This document shows, one piece after another, positions 18,835 to 26,682 of a stretch of 64,000 nucleotides of DNA; the first letter of the stretch is position 1, and each line of letters starts with the position of its first letter. The DNA comes from Nocardioides sp. InS609-2 (GTDB lineage: Bacteria; Actinomycetota; Actinomycetes; Propionibacteriales; Nocardioidaceae). The notes under the pieces are model-generated. The model did no database searches. It was not told the origin of the DNA and saw only the letters and a list, made by a program, of their open reading frames with translations. The stretch covers positions 2,418,001 to 2,482,000 of the forward strand of contig NZ_CP060034.1 of NCBI RefSeq assembly GCF_023208195.1. The letters run 5' to 3'. The translations under genes and the position numbers were made by a program.

Positions 18835-19128
18835 ATGCCGAAGCCCTATCCCCGAGAGTTCCGTGAGGACGTGGTCCGGGTCGCCCGCAACCGCGAGCCC
18901 GGGACGTTGTTGAAGCAGATCGCCGCCGACTTCGGCATCAGTGAGTCGTGCCTGGCCAACTGGATCAAGACCGCCGACGTCCAGGACGGTGTCAAGCCCG
19001 GCGTGACCGGCAGCGAGCACGCTGAGAACCGCGAGTTGAAGAAGCGGCTCCGGCTCCTGGAGCAGGAGAACGAGGTCCTGCGTCGAGCCGCGGCGTATCT
19101 CTCGCAGGCGAACCTGCCGGGAAAATGA
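18835..19128 (+). CDS. IS3-family transposase OrfA
   Basis: A 97-residue protein: helix-turn-helix (ADFGISESCLANWIKTADVQ) and a leucine-zipper tail (LKKRLRLLEQENEVLRRAAA). ATG 18835 was chosen because GGAAGG lies nine bases upstream; an ATG at 18826 abuts that site. It overlaps orfB at ATGA, and a GGAAAATGA run there could allow -1 frameshifting to make the OrfAB fusion, as in other IS3 elements. Confidence 0.92.
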   Translation: MPKPYPREFREDVVRVARNREPGTLLKQIAADFGISESCLANWIKTADVQDGVKPGVTGSEHAENRELKKRLRLLEQENEVLRRAAAYLSQANLPGK

Positions 19129-19532
19129 TGTACCCGCTCGTCCGCGAACTGGCCGCCAAGGACGCCCCGATCCGGGTGCCCGTGACGGTGACGTGCCGGG
19201 TGCTCAAGCTGGCCCGCCAGCCTTACTACCGGTGGCTGGCTCAGCCGGTCACCGACGCCGAGCTCGAGGAGGCCTACCGGGCCAACGCCTTGTTCGACGC
19301 CCACCGTGACGACCCGGAGTACGGCTACCGACTCCTGGCCGACGAAGCCGGTGATGTCGGTGAGCTGATGGCCTACCGCACCGCGTGGCGGATCTGTTCC
19401 GACAACGGCTGGTGGAGCGTGTTCGGGAAGAAGAAGGGCAAGAAGTCCAAGCCCGGCACGCCCGCCCACGACGACCTCGTCAAGCGCAACTTCACCGCTG
19501 AGGAGCCCAATCAGCTCTGGCTGACCGACATC
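19125..19532 (+). CDS. IS3 transposase OrfB, exon 1
   Basis: The first 136 codons of the transposase (of 298 after splicing). It contains the HTH_21-type region (RVLKLARQPYYRWLAQPVTD, DDPEYGYRLLADEAGDV) and ends NQLWLTDI, where the Asp is the first residue of the DDE triad. The frame then runs into the intron (ERHEALLNRAVVKG and on) and stops at 19625, so the unspliced message gives an inactive 166-residue product. Exon 2 at 21732 continues in phase. Confidence 0.92.
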
Positions 19533-20160
19533 GAGCGCCACGAGGCGCTGTTGAACCGTGCGGTGGTGAAAGGACACCGCCTCCGGTCCGTCGTAGCGGG
19601 CCGGGTGAAGCTGAGGGCAGCCTGACCCCCGGGACGGGGGTGAGGGTGGAAGCAGCCCTGACAACGACGGGACGGGCCAGTACTGCCAGATGGCCTGGGT
19701 CCGGCTAGCAAGACGGGAAGGCGTACGTGAGGAACCAACGGCTGAACGCCCCTCAAGAGAGCCACCAGCTCGAACCTGGCGGATCTGGGCTGGATAGCAG
19801 CGCGCACCCCGATCACGACACCGCCGAGCGCGGTGTCGGTGTGATGGTCGGGGGAACTTCTGGACTGGGTGATGTCGCCGGTCGGGAGGCCACGGTGAAG
19901 GTCTGCGGCGTAGCCGTGGCGATGCTGCAGGGGCATAGTTGGGCGCCGACCCCGTCGAACGGTTCGACAGTGAACGTGGGAACCATCTCGGCGGTCCCCT
20001 CCCCGGCCAGCATCCTGCTGGTCGTCGGGAAGGCCCGTCGCCGGCCGATGCTGCCGAGGTGGGGCGGAGGACCCGTAGTAGTCCGAGGCCGGGAAAGCCG
20101 GTCACATGGCGAAGGGGTCCAGCGTGTTCGCAGCAACCACGCACCTTCAGGAGGTCGCTG

Positions 20161-21624
20161 GTGAATACCGGCGAACCGGCACTCGATGTCTTCCCCGAGC
20201 GGGAAGAGGCCGAGTGGCGGGTACTGAGGATGCAGAAGAAGCTGCACCGATGGGCGGTGGCCGATCCTGGCCGTCGCTTCGATGACTTCGCCAACCTTGT
20301 CTACGACCCGGCGTTCCTGGTCGTGGCGTGGCACAGGGTGCGGGGCAACAAGGGCGCACGGACCGCCGGTGTCGACGGGGTCACTCCCCGCGGCGTCGAC
20401 CGGGACGCGGTCGACCTGCTGGCCGGGGTCCGTGAGGACTTGAAGGCCGGTGCGTTCGTGCCGCTGCCGGTGCGGGAGAAGACGATTCCGAAGGCGTCGG
20501 GCAAAGTCCGAAGCCTGGGGATCCCGACTACCCGTGACCGGGTCGTGCAGGCTGCGTTGAAACTGGTGCTCGAGCCGATCTTCGAGGCGGACTTCAAACC
20601 ATGCTCCTATGGTTTCCGCCCGCGGCGCCGGGCCCAGGACGCGATCGCCGAGATCCACTTCCTCGCCTCACCTCCTCGGAACTATGAGTGGGTGTTCGAG
20701 GCAGACATCAAGGCGTGCTTCGACGAGATCGACCACACCGCCCTCATGGGCAGGGTGAGACATCGTGTCGGGGACAAACGGGTCCTGGGCTGGGTGAAGG
20801 CGTTCTTGCGGGCCGGGGTCCTCACCGAGGACGGCATCAACCGCGAGACGATCACCGGCACACCTCAAGGCGGGATCCTTTCACCGCTGCTGGCCAACAT
20901 CGCCCTGTCCGTGCTGGATGAGCACTTCGCCGCCAAATGGGAGGGGCTCGGACCGGAATGGACGCGCGCCAAGCACCGACGTGCCGGTGGTGCGGTCATG
21001 AAGCTCGTCCGCTACGCGGATGACTTCGTGGTCCTCATCCACGGACAACGCGCCGATGCTGAAGCGCTGTGGGACGAGGTTGGGGCGGTGCTCGCGCCGA
21101 TGGGCCTGCGCCTGTCGGTAGAGAAGACGAGGGTCTGCCACATCGATGAGGGGTTCGACTTCCTCGGCTGGCGCATCCAGCGCCGGACCTGGCGGAGCCG
21201 GACCGGCAAGACGGCGATCTACACCTACCCGTCGAAGAAGTCATTGGCTTCGGTGATGGCCAAGGTGCGGACGCTGACGCGTCGTGCGAAACATCGAACG
21301 CTCGCCGACCTGCTGCGCCGGTTGAACCCGGTGCTGCGGGGTTGGTGCAACTACTTCCGTCACGGCGTGTCCTCGCGGACGTTCGGCTACGTCGATCACT
21401 TCGCCTTCTGGCGGATCGTCGGCTGGCTCCGCAAACGACACGTCGGGCTGAATATGCACACCCTGGTCCGGCGCTACCTGCCCGGTTGGCAGATCCGCGC
21501 CGGAGGAATCGAGATGTTCCGACCGGAAGCGATCGTTATCGAGCGCTACCGCTACCGGGGCACCAAGATCCCCACACCATGGTCGAGCGCACCGACAAAG
21601 GGATCACCCGCACCAACGGCATGA
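20161..21624 (+). CDS. ltrA: Group II intron reverse transcriptase/maturase
   Basis: A 487-residue protein from GTG 20161, preceded by AGGAGGT. Reverse-transcriptase blocks are all visible: GIPTTRDRVVQAALKLVLEP and FEADFKPCSYGFRPRRRAQD (RT1-2), WVFEADIKACFDEIDH (RT3), GTPQGGILSPLLANI (RT4), KLVRYADDFVVL with the catalytic YADD (RT5) and DFLGWRIQRR (RT7). The maturase X domain covers roughly 340-450 (LNPVLRGWCNYFRHGVSSRT). No clear HNH endonuclease domain follows. It assists splicing and copies the intron into new sites. All catalytic residues are present. Confidence 0.95.
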   Translation: MNTGEPALDVFPEREEAEWRVLRMQKKLHRWAVADPGRRFDDFANLVYDPAFLVVAWHRVRGNKGARTAGVDGVTPRGVDRDAVDLLAGVREDLKAGAFVPLPVREKTIPKASGKVRSLGIPTTRDRVVQAALKLVLEPIFEADFKPCSYGFRPRRRAQDAIAEIHFLASPPRNYEWVFEADIKACFDEIDHTALMGRVRHRVGDKRVLGWVKAFLRAGVLTEDGINRETITGTPQGGILSPLLANIALSVLDEHFAAKWEGLGPEWTRAKHRRAGGAVMKLVRYADDFVVLIHGQRADAEALWDEVGAVLAPMGLRLSVEKTRVCHIDEGFDFLGWRIQRRTWRSRTGKTAIYTYPSKKSLASVMAKVRTLTRRAKHRTLADLLRRLNPVLRGWCNYFRHGVSSRTFGYVDHFAFWRIVGWLRKRHVGLNMHTLVRRYLPGWQIRAGGIEMFRPEAIVIERYRYRGTKIPTPWSSAPTKGSPAPTA

Positions 21625-21633
21625 CCACGTGGA

Positions 21634-21667
<34 letters not shown>

Positions 21668-21731
21668 GGAGGGCGGGCCAGGGAGACCCACCAGCCGAAA
21701 GGCTGGCAGGGCGCCCCGGTCCGACCCCTAC

Positions 21732-22220
21732 ACCGAACATCGCACCGCCGAGGGCAAGCTCTACCTCTGCGCGATCAAGGACGTCTACTCCAACCGGATC
21801 GTGGGCTACTCCATCGATTCGCGGATGAAGTCCCGGCTCGCGGTCGCGGCGCTCAACAACGCCGTCGCGATGCGCGCTGCGGCAGGTGATGACGTGGCCG
21901 GCTGCATCGTCCACTCCGACCGCGGATCGCAATTTCGGTCGCGGAAGTTCCTGCGGGCCCTGGGCCCTCATCATCTGGTCGGCTCGATGGGCCAGGTCGG
22001 GTCCGCGGGCGACAACGCGGCCATGGAATCGTTCTTCAGCCTGCTGCAGAAGAACGTCCTCGACCGGCGCCGCTGGGAGACCCGTCAGGCGCTCCGGATC
22101 GCGATTGTGACCTGGATCGAGCGGAAGTACCACCGCCGCCGCCGACAGGACACGCTCGGCCGATTGACGCCCATCGAGTACGAGACCATCATGACCACGC
22201 CAGCCACTCAGGCTGCGTAA
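21732..22220 (+). CDS. IS3 transposase OrfB, exon 2
   Basis: The last 163 codons (including stop) of the transposase. It opens TEHRTAEGKLYLCAIKDVYS and carries the second catalytic Asp in IVHSDRGSQF and the Glu in NAAMESFFSLLQKNVL, completing a D-D-35-E core with exon 1, and ends RLTPIEYETIM...TQAA. It has no start of its own; translation of active enzyme needs splicing of the intron. The right inverted repeat begins within about 15 bases of the stop. Confidence 0.92.
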   Translation, partial: TEHRTAEGKLYLCAIKDVYSNRIVGYSIDSRMKSRLAVAALNNAVAMRAAAGDDVAGCIVHSDRGSQFRSRKFLRALGPHHLVGSMGQVGSAGDNAAMESFFSLLQKNVLDRRRWETRQALRIAIVTWIERKYHRRRRQDTLGRLTPIEYETIMTTPATQAA

Positions 22221-22723
22221 CCGCAACTGTCACCAGTTCGTGCAGCAGACCCGAGCCCGGCAGGTGCGGGTGTGGTCGGGATGGTGCGGTCGCGGTTTGT
22301 GTCGTGGCCCTTGGCGATGGTGCATCCCTTGAACGGTCCTTGCGGATCGGTAAGCACGCCCAGGTGGTAGTCGAGGTGGTCGCGTAGCCAGGTCGAGACC
22401 CCGAGAGCCGGGTCGAGACGTAGGGACTCGAAGGCCCGGTGCAGCGCTTCGAGGCGGATGACGGCGCCGGGGTGGCGCCACCAGTCGGGGCACCAGATGC
22501 GGGCGGAGCCGGTGACGTCGACCCAGCACGTAGGGGCGAGGAACTCGTCGACGAACGCATCGACGGTGCGGAACCTGCGCGGCGGGGTGTCCTCGCCGGT
22601 GCCGGCGAATGACCCGTCAGCGGTCACGCGGACCGGCTGGTCACGAGTGGGGTCCCACAGAGTGCCGCTGCCGGCGGCGTCGTGGTCCGGTGAGGGGTCG
22701 TCCCACTCCCCCAGCCCGGTCAT
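22208..22723 (-). CDS. DUF4913 protein, copy 2, C-terminus replaced by IS3 sequence
   Basis: A 171-residue frame whose first 157 residues are native: an acidic, disordered start (GEWDDPSPDHDAAG) and the DUF4913 body (FVDEFLAPTCWVDVTGSARI, CPDWWRHPGAVIRLEALHRA, LRDHLDYHLGVLTDPQGPF). The last 14 residues (GSAARTGDSCGYAA) are read from the IS3 end; the original tail was FLEED. The loss is small, so the protein may still work. The ATG overlaps the stop of the TraG-like gene (ATGA), so the two were one operon, as usual in actinobacterial conjugative elements. Function unknown. Confidence 0.8.
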   Translation of the reverse strand: MTGLGEWDDPSPDHDAAGSGTLWDPTRDQPVRVTADGSFAGTGEDTPPRRFRTVDAFVDEFLAPTCWVDVTGSARIWCPDWWRHPGAVIRLEALHRAFESLRLDPALGVSTWLRDHLDYHLGVLTDPQGPFKGCTIAKGHDTNRDRTIPTTPAPAGLGSAARTGDSCGYAA

Positions 22724-23595
22724 GGCCTATCACCGGACGCAGCTGCGTCGTGGGCGTCGATCGACGCCTGGACGGCCGTTTTGTGTGGGCCTTCCCACCA
22801 GGGCTGGGGTGTGGCCAGCGTGGGGAGCGAGCCGGCCGCGAACACGACGACGCGGCCGCGGTCGAGCCCGGCGAGGTCGGCGACGTCGAGGATCCGTTCG
22901 GATCGCTGGCTGTGGGAGGTGGAGCGGCCGTTGCCGCGGCTGTGGGTGATGGAGGCCTCGGGCCGCTGGTAGTCGCCGATGAGGCGGGAGAGCTCGTCGA
23001 GGAACTCGACTTCACTGACGCCGCCGCCGTAGACCTTGACCGTGGCGGCCGACCAGAGTTTGCGCATTCCGTCGCGGCCCCAGACTTCGACGCCTTGGGA
23101 CCAGGATTGTAGGAAGGTCAGGATCGCGATGCCGCGTGACCCGTAGTGGCTGTAGAGGTTCGGTAGCTCGGTCCAGCGGCACACGTTGGCGGCCTCGTCG
23201 AGGACCGTGACCATGGGCACGGCCAGCCGGCCGCCGGGTTGGGTGGCGGCGTACTCCTCGGCTGCCTCGCACACAGCGACCGTGAGCGCGGTGACCAAGG
23301 GTGCGGTGTTGCCACGGCCCTCCTTGGACAGCGAGTACAACGTGCCGGTGCCGCGGGCGAACTCCTCGGGCCGGAACTCCGCTGGCGTGCCGGCTGCTGG
23401 TGGGGTGACCCATTGGGTGGCGCGGGAGTTGGTGAGGAACGACGCTGTCTGTTGTGCAGTGCCGTACACCCCGGCACGCTGCTTGTCGGGTGACCCGACG
23501 ACCCCTCGCACGGACGCGGCCTGGAGCGGGTAGCCGGCGTCATCGAGGAGCCGCGGCGGCTCGTCGTCGTTGGGGTCGGTCAACCACAGGTACAC
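22720..23595 (-). pseudogene. TraG/TraD-type conjugation coupling protein, N-terminal half missing
   Basis: The 291 residues visible correspond to the C-terminal half of a type IV coupling ATPase: Walker B at VPMVTVLDEAANVCRW, then the TraM-recognition region (LYSHYGSRGIAILTFLQSWS, GMRKLWSAATVKVYGG) and a short arginine/serine-rich tail. The Walker A motif and the N-terminal membrane helices, which should precede this, are absent; before GTG 23595 the frame runs 30-40 codons into unrelated sequence and meets a stop. Without Walker A it cannot pump DNA. It shows that this segment was once part of a conjugative or integrative element. Confidence 0.75.
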
Positions 23596-23722
23596 CTGCG
23601 TGATCGGGCGAGCGATTGGGGCATTCGACGAGCTTGGAACCGACCCAGTGGAGCCTGCCTCCGCGTGTCGCCGACCGATGGACCCCGCAAGTGGGGAACC
23701 CCTCGCGAATTTCAGCGATGCG

Positions 23723-23752
23723 TTGGCGCGTCAGTGGGGATCGGCGTACTCT
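23723..23752 (+). promoter_or_regulatory. Probable promoter of the 50-residue protein gene
   Basis: TTGGCG (23723-23728) and TACTCT (23747-23752) are 18 bases apart, 30 bases before the ATG at 23783. The spacing and position fit a housekeeping promoter. It also marks where ordinary chromosome probably resumes after the island. Confidence 0.4.
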
Positions 23753-23782
23753 GGTGAACAGAAGGTGAACGGGAGGTGTCAC

Positions 23783-23935
23783 ATGAGCAACTCACAGATG
23801 ACTCAGCGGGGCCAGGCCACCGGTCTGCACATGCAGTGGGTCGAGGTCCGCGACGAGAAGGGCCGCGTCCGGATGGAGGCGCACTGGGTCAGTGACGCCC
23901 CGGTGCCGGGCCTGCACCAGTCACACGCCGCCTGA
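23783..23935 (+). CDS. Small conserved-looking protein, 50 residues
   Basis: ATG 23783 follows GGGAGGTG at good spacing. The product has a polar start, a compact amphipathic middle (MQWVEVRDEKGRVRMEAHWV) that would form two beta strands with a turn, and a flexible histidine-containing end. Strand composition and the strong ribosome site favour a real gene. The family and function were not recognised. Confidence 0.6.
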   Translation: MSNSQMTQRGQATGLHMQWVEVRDEKGRVRMEAHWVSDAPVPGLHQSHAA

Positions 23936-23978
23936 CCACGGCAACCCCCGGGAATGAATCACGGGCCTCCTTGTTGAG

Positions 23979-24002
23979 GTAGTTGAATATCCAATCAACT
24001 AC
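23979..24002. promoter_or_regulatory. Perfect inverted repeat upstream of the YceI gene, likely operator
   Basis: GTAGTTGA and TCAACTAC form perfect 8-bp arms with an 8-base AT-rich spacer, 14 bases before the YceI start. Similar TTGAATATTCAA-type palindromes are bound by MarR-family repressors before yceI-like genes in actinobacteria. No MarR gene lies in the window, so the regulator is unknown; a leader hairpin is the alternative. Confidence 0.5.
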
Positions 24003-24016
24003 TCCAAGGAGACCCC

Positions 24017-24589
24017 ATGACTCAGCAGGACTTCGACACCCCCACCAGCGCCATCGACGACATCACCGGCGACTACACGCTCGACGTCTCGCACTCGCGC
24101 CTCGGTTTCACCGCCCGCCACGCGATGGTCACCAAGGTCCGCGGCCAGTTCCAGGACTTCGCCGGCACCGCGCACGTCGACGCCGCCAACCCCTCCTCCT
24201 CGTCGGTGCACGTCACGATCCAGGTCGCCTCCGTCGACACGGGCAGCGCCGACCGCGACGGCCACCTGAAGTCGGGCGACTTCTTCGACGTGGAGAGCAA
24301 CCCCGAGATCACGTTCACCTCGACCTCGGTCGAGCGCGACGGCTCTGACTGGAACATCACCGGCGACCTCGCCATCTTGGGCACCACCAAGTCCGTGACG
24401 ATCCCCTTCGAGGAGACCGGCTCGGCCCAGGACCCGTTCGGCAACGTGCGCATCGGCTTCGAGGGCCGCACCACGATCAGCCGCAAGGACTGGGACCTGA
24501 CCTGGAACGCCGCGCTCGAGACGGGTGGCGTCCTCGTCTCCGACAAGATCGTCCTCGAGTTCGACATCTCGGCGATCAAGAACGTCTGA
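24017..24589 (+). CDS. YceI-family lipocalin-like protein
   Basis: A 190-residue protein with the YceI beta-barrel signature: GDYTLDVSHSRLGFTARHAM at the start, the central DGHLKSGDFFDVESNPEITF and the later DLAILGTTKSVTIPF. Family members bind polyisoprenoid or other amphiphilic lipids. There is no signal peptide, so it is probably cytosolic, as is common in actinobacteria. AAGGAGA lies just upstream of the ATG. It is transcribed alone; the palindrome at 23979-24002 suggests a repressor-controlled response to stress or lipid ligands. Confidence 0.9.
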   Translation: MTQQDFDTPTSAIDDITGDYTLDVSHSRLGFTARHAMVTKVRGQFQDFAGTAHVDAANPSSSSVHVTIQVASVDTGSADRDGHLKSGDFFDVESNPEITFTSTSVERDGSDWNITGDLAILGTTKSVTIPFEETGSAQDPFGNVRIGFEGRTTISRKDWDLTWNAALETGGVLVSDKIVLEFDISAIKNV

Positions 24590-24605
24590 CCCTGGCACTG
24601 CGCAC

Positions 24606-24707
24606 CCGCTGGTCGAGGTGCGATGAGCGCTAGCGAAGAGCCTCGAAACCGAGGGCGGTTGGTCGCCTTGGTTGCGAGGCTCTCTTCGTTCGCGCCTCAA
24701 CCAGCGG
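24606..24707. repeat. Long imperfect palindrome (REP-like) between yceI and deaD genes
   Basis: The left half CCGCTGGTCGAGGTGCGA...AGAGCCTCGAAACCGAGG and the right half, inverted, CCGCTGGTTGAGGCGCGA...GAGAGCCTCGCAACCAAGG pair with few mismatches. A half-length copy lies at 45719-45758. Such repeats are dispersed between genes in Nocardioides-like genomes. Here it also sits between convergent genes and could terminate both. Confidence 0.7.
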
Positions 24708-24738
24708 CGCGCGCATTCGCAGCTCCCCGGACCTGACG

Positions 24739-26493
24739 TCAGCCCTTGTGCCGCGCCTTGCGGGCCGGCCGGTCGTCGTCGTCGCCGCCGCGACGCTGCG
24801 GCGCGGCGCCGGTGTCCTTGCTCAGCTCGATGAGCTTGCCGGAGATGCGGGTGTCGCGAAGACGGTCCCAGGCGCCGGAGGGCAGCTCGACGGGCAGGTC
24901 GACCAGCGAGTGGTCCATCCGGATGTCGATCCGGCCGAAGTCGGCGCGGCCGAGGCCACCCTCGTTGGCCAGCGCGCCGACGATCTGGCGCGGCTCGACC
25001 TTGTGCCGGCGACCGACCGAGATGCGGTACGTCGCGAGGTTGGCGTCGTTGCCCACGCGGCGGGCACGAGCGGGCGGGCCGCCACGCTCGCGGGGCTTGC
25101 CACTGCGCTCGGGGCGCTCCCTCTCGTTGCCCTGGAAGGTGCGCTGCGCGGGCTCGGGGAGGGCGTCCAGCAGCAGCGGGCTGTCGGCGTACATCACGGC
25201 AGCCAGGGCGGCGGCGACGTCGAGCTCGGGCACGTCGTTCTCGCGCACGTAGTGGCCGACGACCTCACGGAAGAAGTCGAGGCGCACCGCGTCGGCGCGC
25301 ATCGTGGTGATCGCGTCGTCGAAGCGGTTGAGCCGCGACTCGTTGATGTCCTCGACGGTCGGCAGCTGCATCTGCGTGATCGGCTGGCGGGTGGCCCTCT
25401 CGATCGCCCGCAGCAGGTGCTTCTCACGAGGCGTGACGAACGCGATCGAGTCGCCCTTGCGGCCGGCGCGGCCGGTGCGACCGATGCGGTGCACGTAGGA
25501 GCCGGGATCGGTCGGGATGTCGAAGTTGACCACATGGCTGATGCGCTCGACATCGAGGCCGCGGGCCGCCACGTCGGTCGCGACGAGGATGTCGAGCTTG
25601 CCGGCACGCAGCTGGTTGATGGTGCGCTCACGCTGCACCTGCGCCACGTCACCGTTGATCGCCTGGGCCGAGAAGCCCCGAGCGCGCAGCTTCTCGGCCA
25701 CCACCTCGGTCTCGCTCTTGGTCCGGACGAACACGATCATGCCCTCGAAGTTCTCCATCTCGAGGATGCGCGTGAGGGCGTCGATCTTCTGCGGGTAGGC
25801 CACGATCAGGTAGCGCTGGGTGATCGTCGACACCGTCTGCGTCTTGTTCTTGACGGTCACCTCGACCGGGTCGTTGAGATGCTTGGCCGTGATCCGGCGG
25901 ATCGCGGACGGCATCGTCGCCGAGAACAACGCGACCTGCTTGCTGTCGGGGGTGCCGGACAGGATCGTCTCCACGTCCTCGGCGAAACCCATCTTGAGCA
26001 TCTCGTCGGCCTCGTCGAGGACCAGGAACTTCAGCTGCGAGAGGTCGAGCGTGCCCTTCTCGAGGTGGTCCATGATCCGGCCGGGGGTGCCGACGACGAC
26101 GTGCACACCGCGGCGCAGGGCCGAGAGCTGTACGCCGTAGCCCTGGCCGCCGTAGACCGGCAGGACGTGGATGCCGGGCAGGCGGGCGGCGTACTTCTCG
26201 AAGGCCTCGGAGACCTGGAGCGCGAGCTCACGGGTAGGCGCGAGCACCAGTGCCTGTGGGGACTTCTGGCGCATGTCGAGGTTGGAGAGGATGGGCAGCG
26301 CGAACGCCGCGGTCTTGCCCGTGCCGGTCTGCGCGAGGCCCATGACGTCGCGGCCCTCGAGCAGCGGCGGGATGGTCGCGGCCTGGATCGCGGACGGGGA
26401 CTCGTAGCCCACATCGGTCACCGCCTTGAGCACGCGGGCGTCCAGTCCGAGGTCGGCAAAGGTCGGCTGGTCGGTGCTCAGGTCGTCGTCCAC
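24739..26493 (-). CDS. deaD: DEAD-box ATP-dependent RNA helicase (DeaD/CsdA type)
   Basis: A 584-residue helicase. Motifs in order: Q-motif region (TFADLGLDARVLKAV), Walker A AQTGTGKT (residues 54-61), PTRELA, TPGR, DEAD in VLDEADEML, SAT, then domain 2 with VATDVAARGLDVERISHVVN and HRIGRTGRAG. Residues 480-550 form a DbpA-type RNA-binding domain (YRISVGRRHKVEPRQIVGAL, GRIDIRMDHSLVDLPVE), and the tail is basic. The enzyme unwinds structured RNA in ribosome assembly and cold adaptation. Length and layout are normal for actinobacterial DeaD. It is monocistronic; the REP-like repeat follows its stop. Confidence 0.96.
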   Translation of the reverse strand: MDDDLSTDQPTFADLGLDARVLKAVTDVGYESPSAIQAATIPPLLEGRDVMGLAQTGTGKTAAFALPILSNLDMRQKSPQALVLAPTRELALQVSEAFEKYAARLPGIHVLPVYGGQGYGVQLSALRRGVHVVVGTPGRIMDHLEKGTLDLSQLKFLVLDEADEMLKMGFAEDVETILSGTPDSKQVALFSATMPSAIRRITAKHLNDPVEVTVKNKTQTVSTITQRYLIVAYPQKIDALTRILEMENFEGMIVFVRTKSETEVVAEKLRARGFSAQAINGDVAQVQRERTINQLRAGKLDILVATDVAARGLDVERISHVVNFDIPTDPGSYVHRIGRTGRAGRKGDSIAFVTPREKHLLRAIERATRQPITQMQLPTVEDINESRLNRFDDAITTMRADAVRLDFFREVVGHYVRENDVPELDVAAALAAVMYADSPLLLDALPEPAQRTFQGNERERPERSGKPRERGGPPARARRVGNDANLATYRISVGRRHKVEPRQIVGALANEGGLGRADFGRIDIRMDHSLVDLPVELPSGAWDRLRDTRISGKLIELSKDTGAAPQRRGGDDDDRPARKARHKG

Positions 26494-26606
26494 CCGTCAA
26501 CGGTAGTCGCTGAGCGGCCCTGTAGGGGATTCGTGCCGGGTGCGACTCCGCTCACCCGGAGTCGAGAGACCACCAGATGCCCTCGATGCCTGGCCCGAAT
26601 CATCCC

Positions 26607-26672
26607 GGGGTAGTCCGGGGCAAAATGCACCTCTCCGTGGCTCCGAAGGTACGGATTGCCCCGGACTATCCC
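26607..26672. terminator. Hairpin with 17-bp arms downstream of mctP
   Basis: GGGGTAGTCCGGGGCAA (26607-26623) and TTGCCCCGGACTATCCC (26656-26672) are complementary at 16 of 17 positions with a 32-base loop. On the minus strand it begins 11 bases after the symporter stop at 26683. The position fits a terminator; the large loop is unusual. Confidence 0.5.
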
Positions 26673-26682
26673 GCGGTCATGG

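Noticed and set aside
19939..20160. Extension of the maturase frame upstream of 20161
   Set aside because: Lies in ribozyme domains; AGGAGGT and GTG at 20161 give the normal maturase start.
24748..26613. 621-codon open frame opposite the DEAD-box helicase
   Set aside because: It is the antisense mirror of a GC-rich gene; no motif, and the helicase motifs on the other strand are complete.
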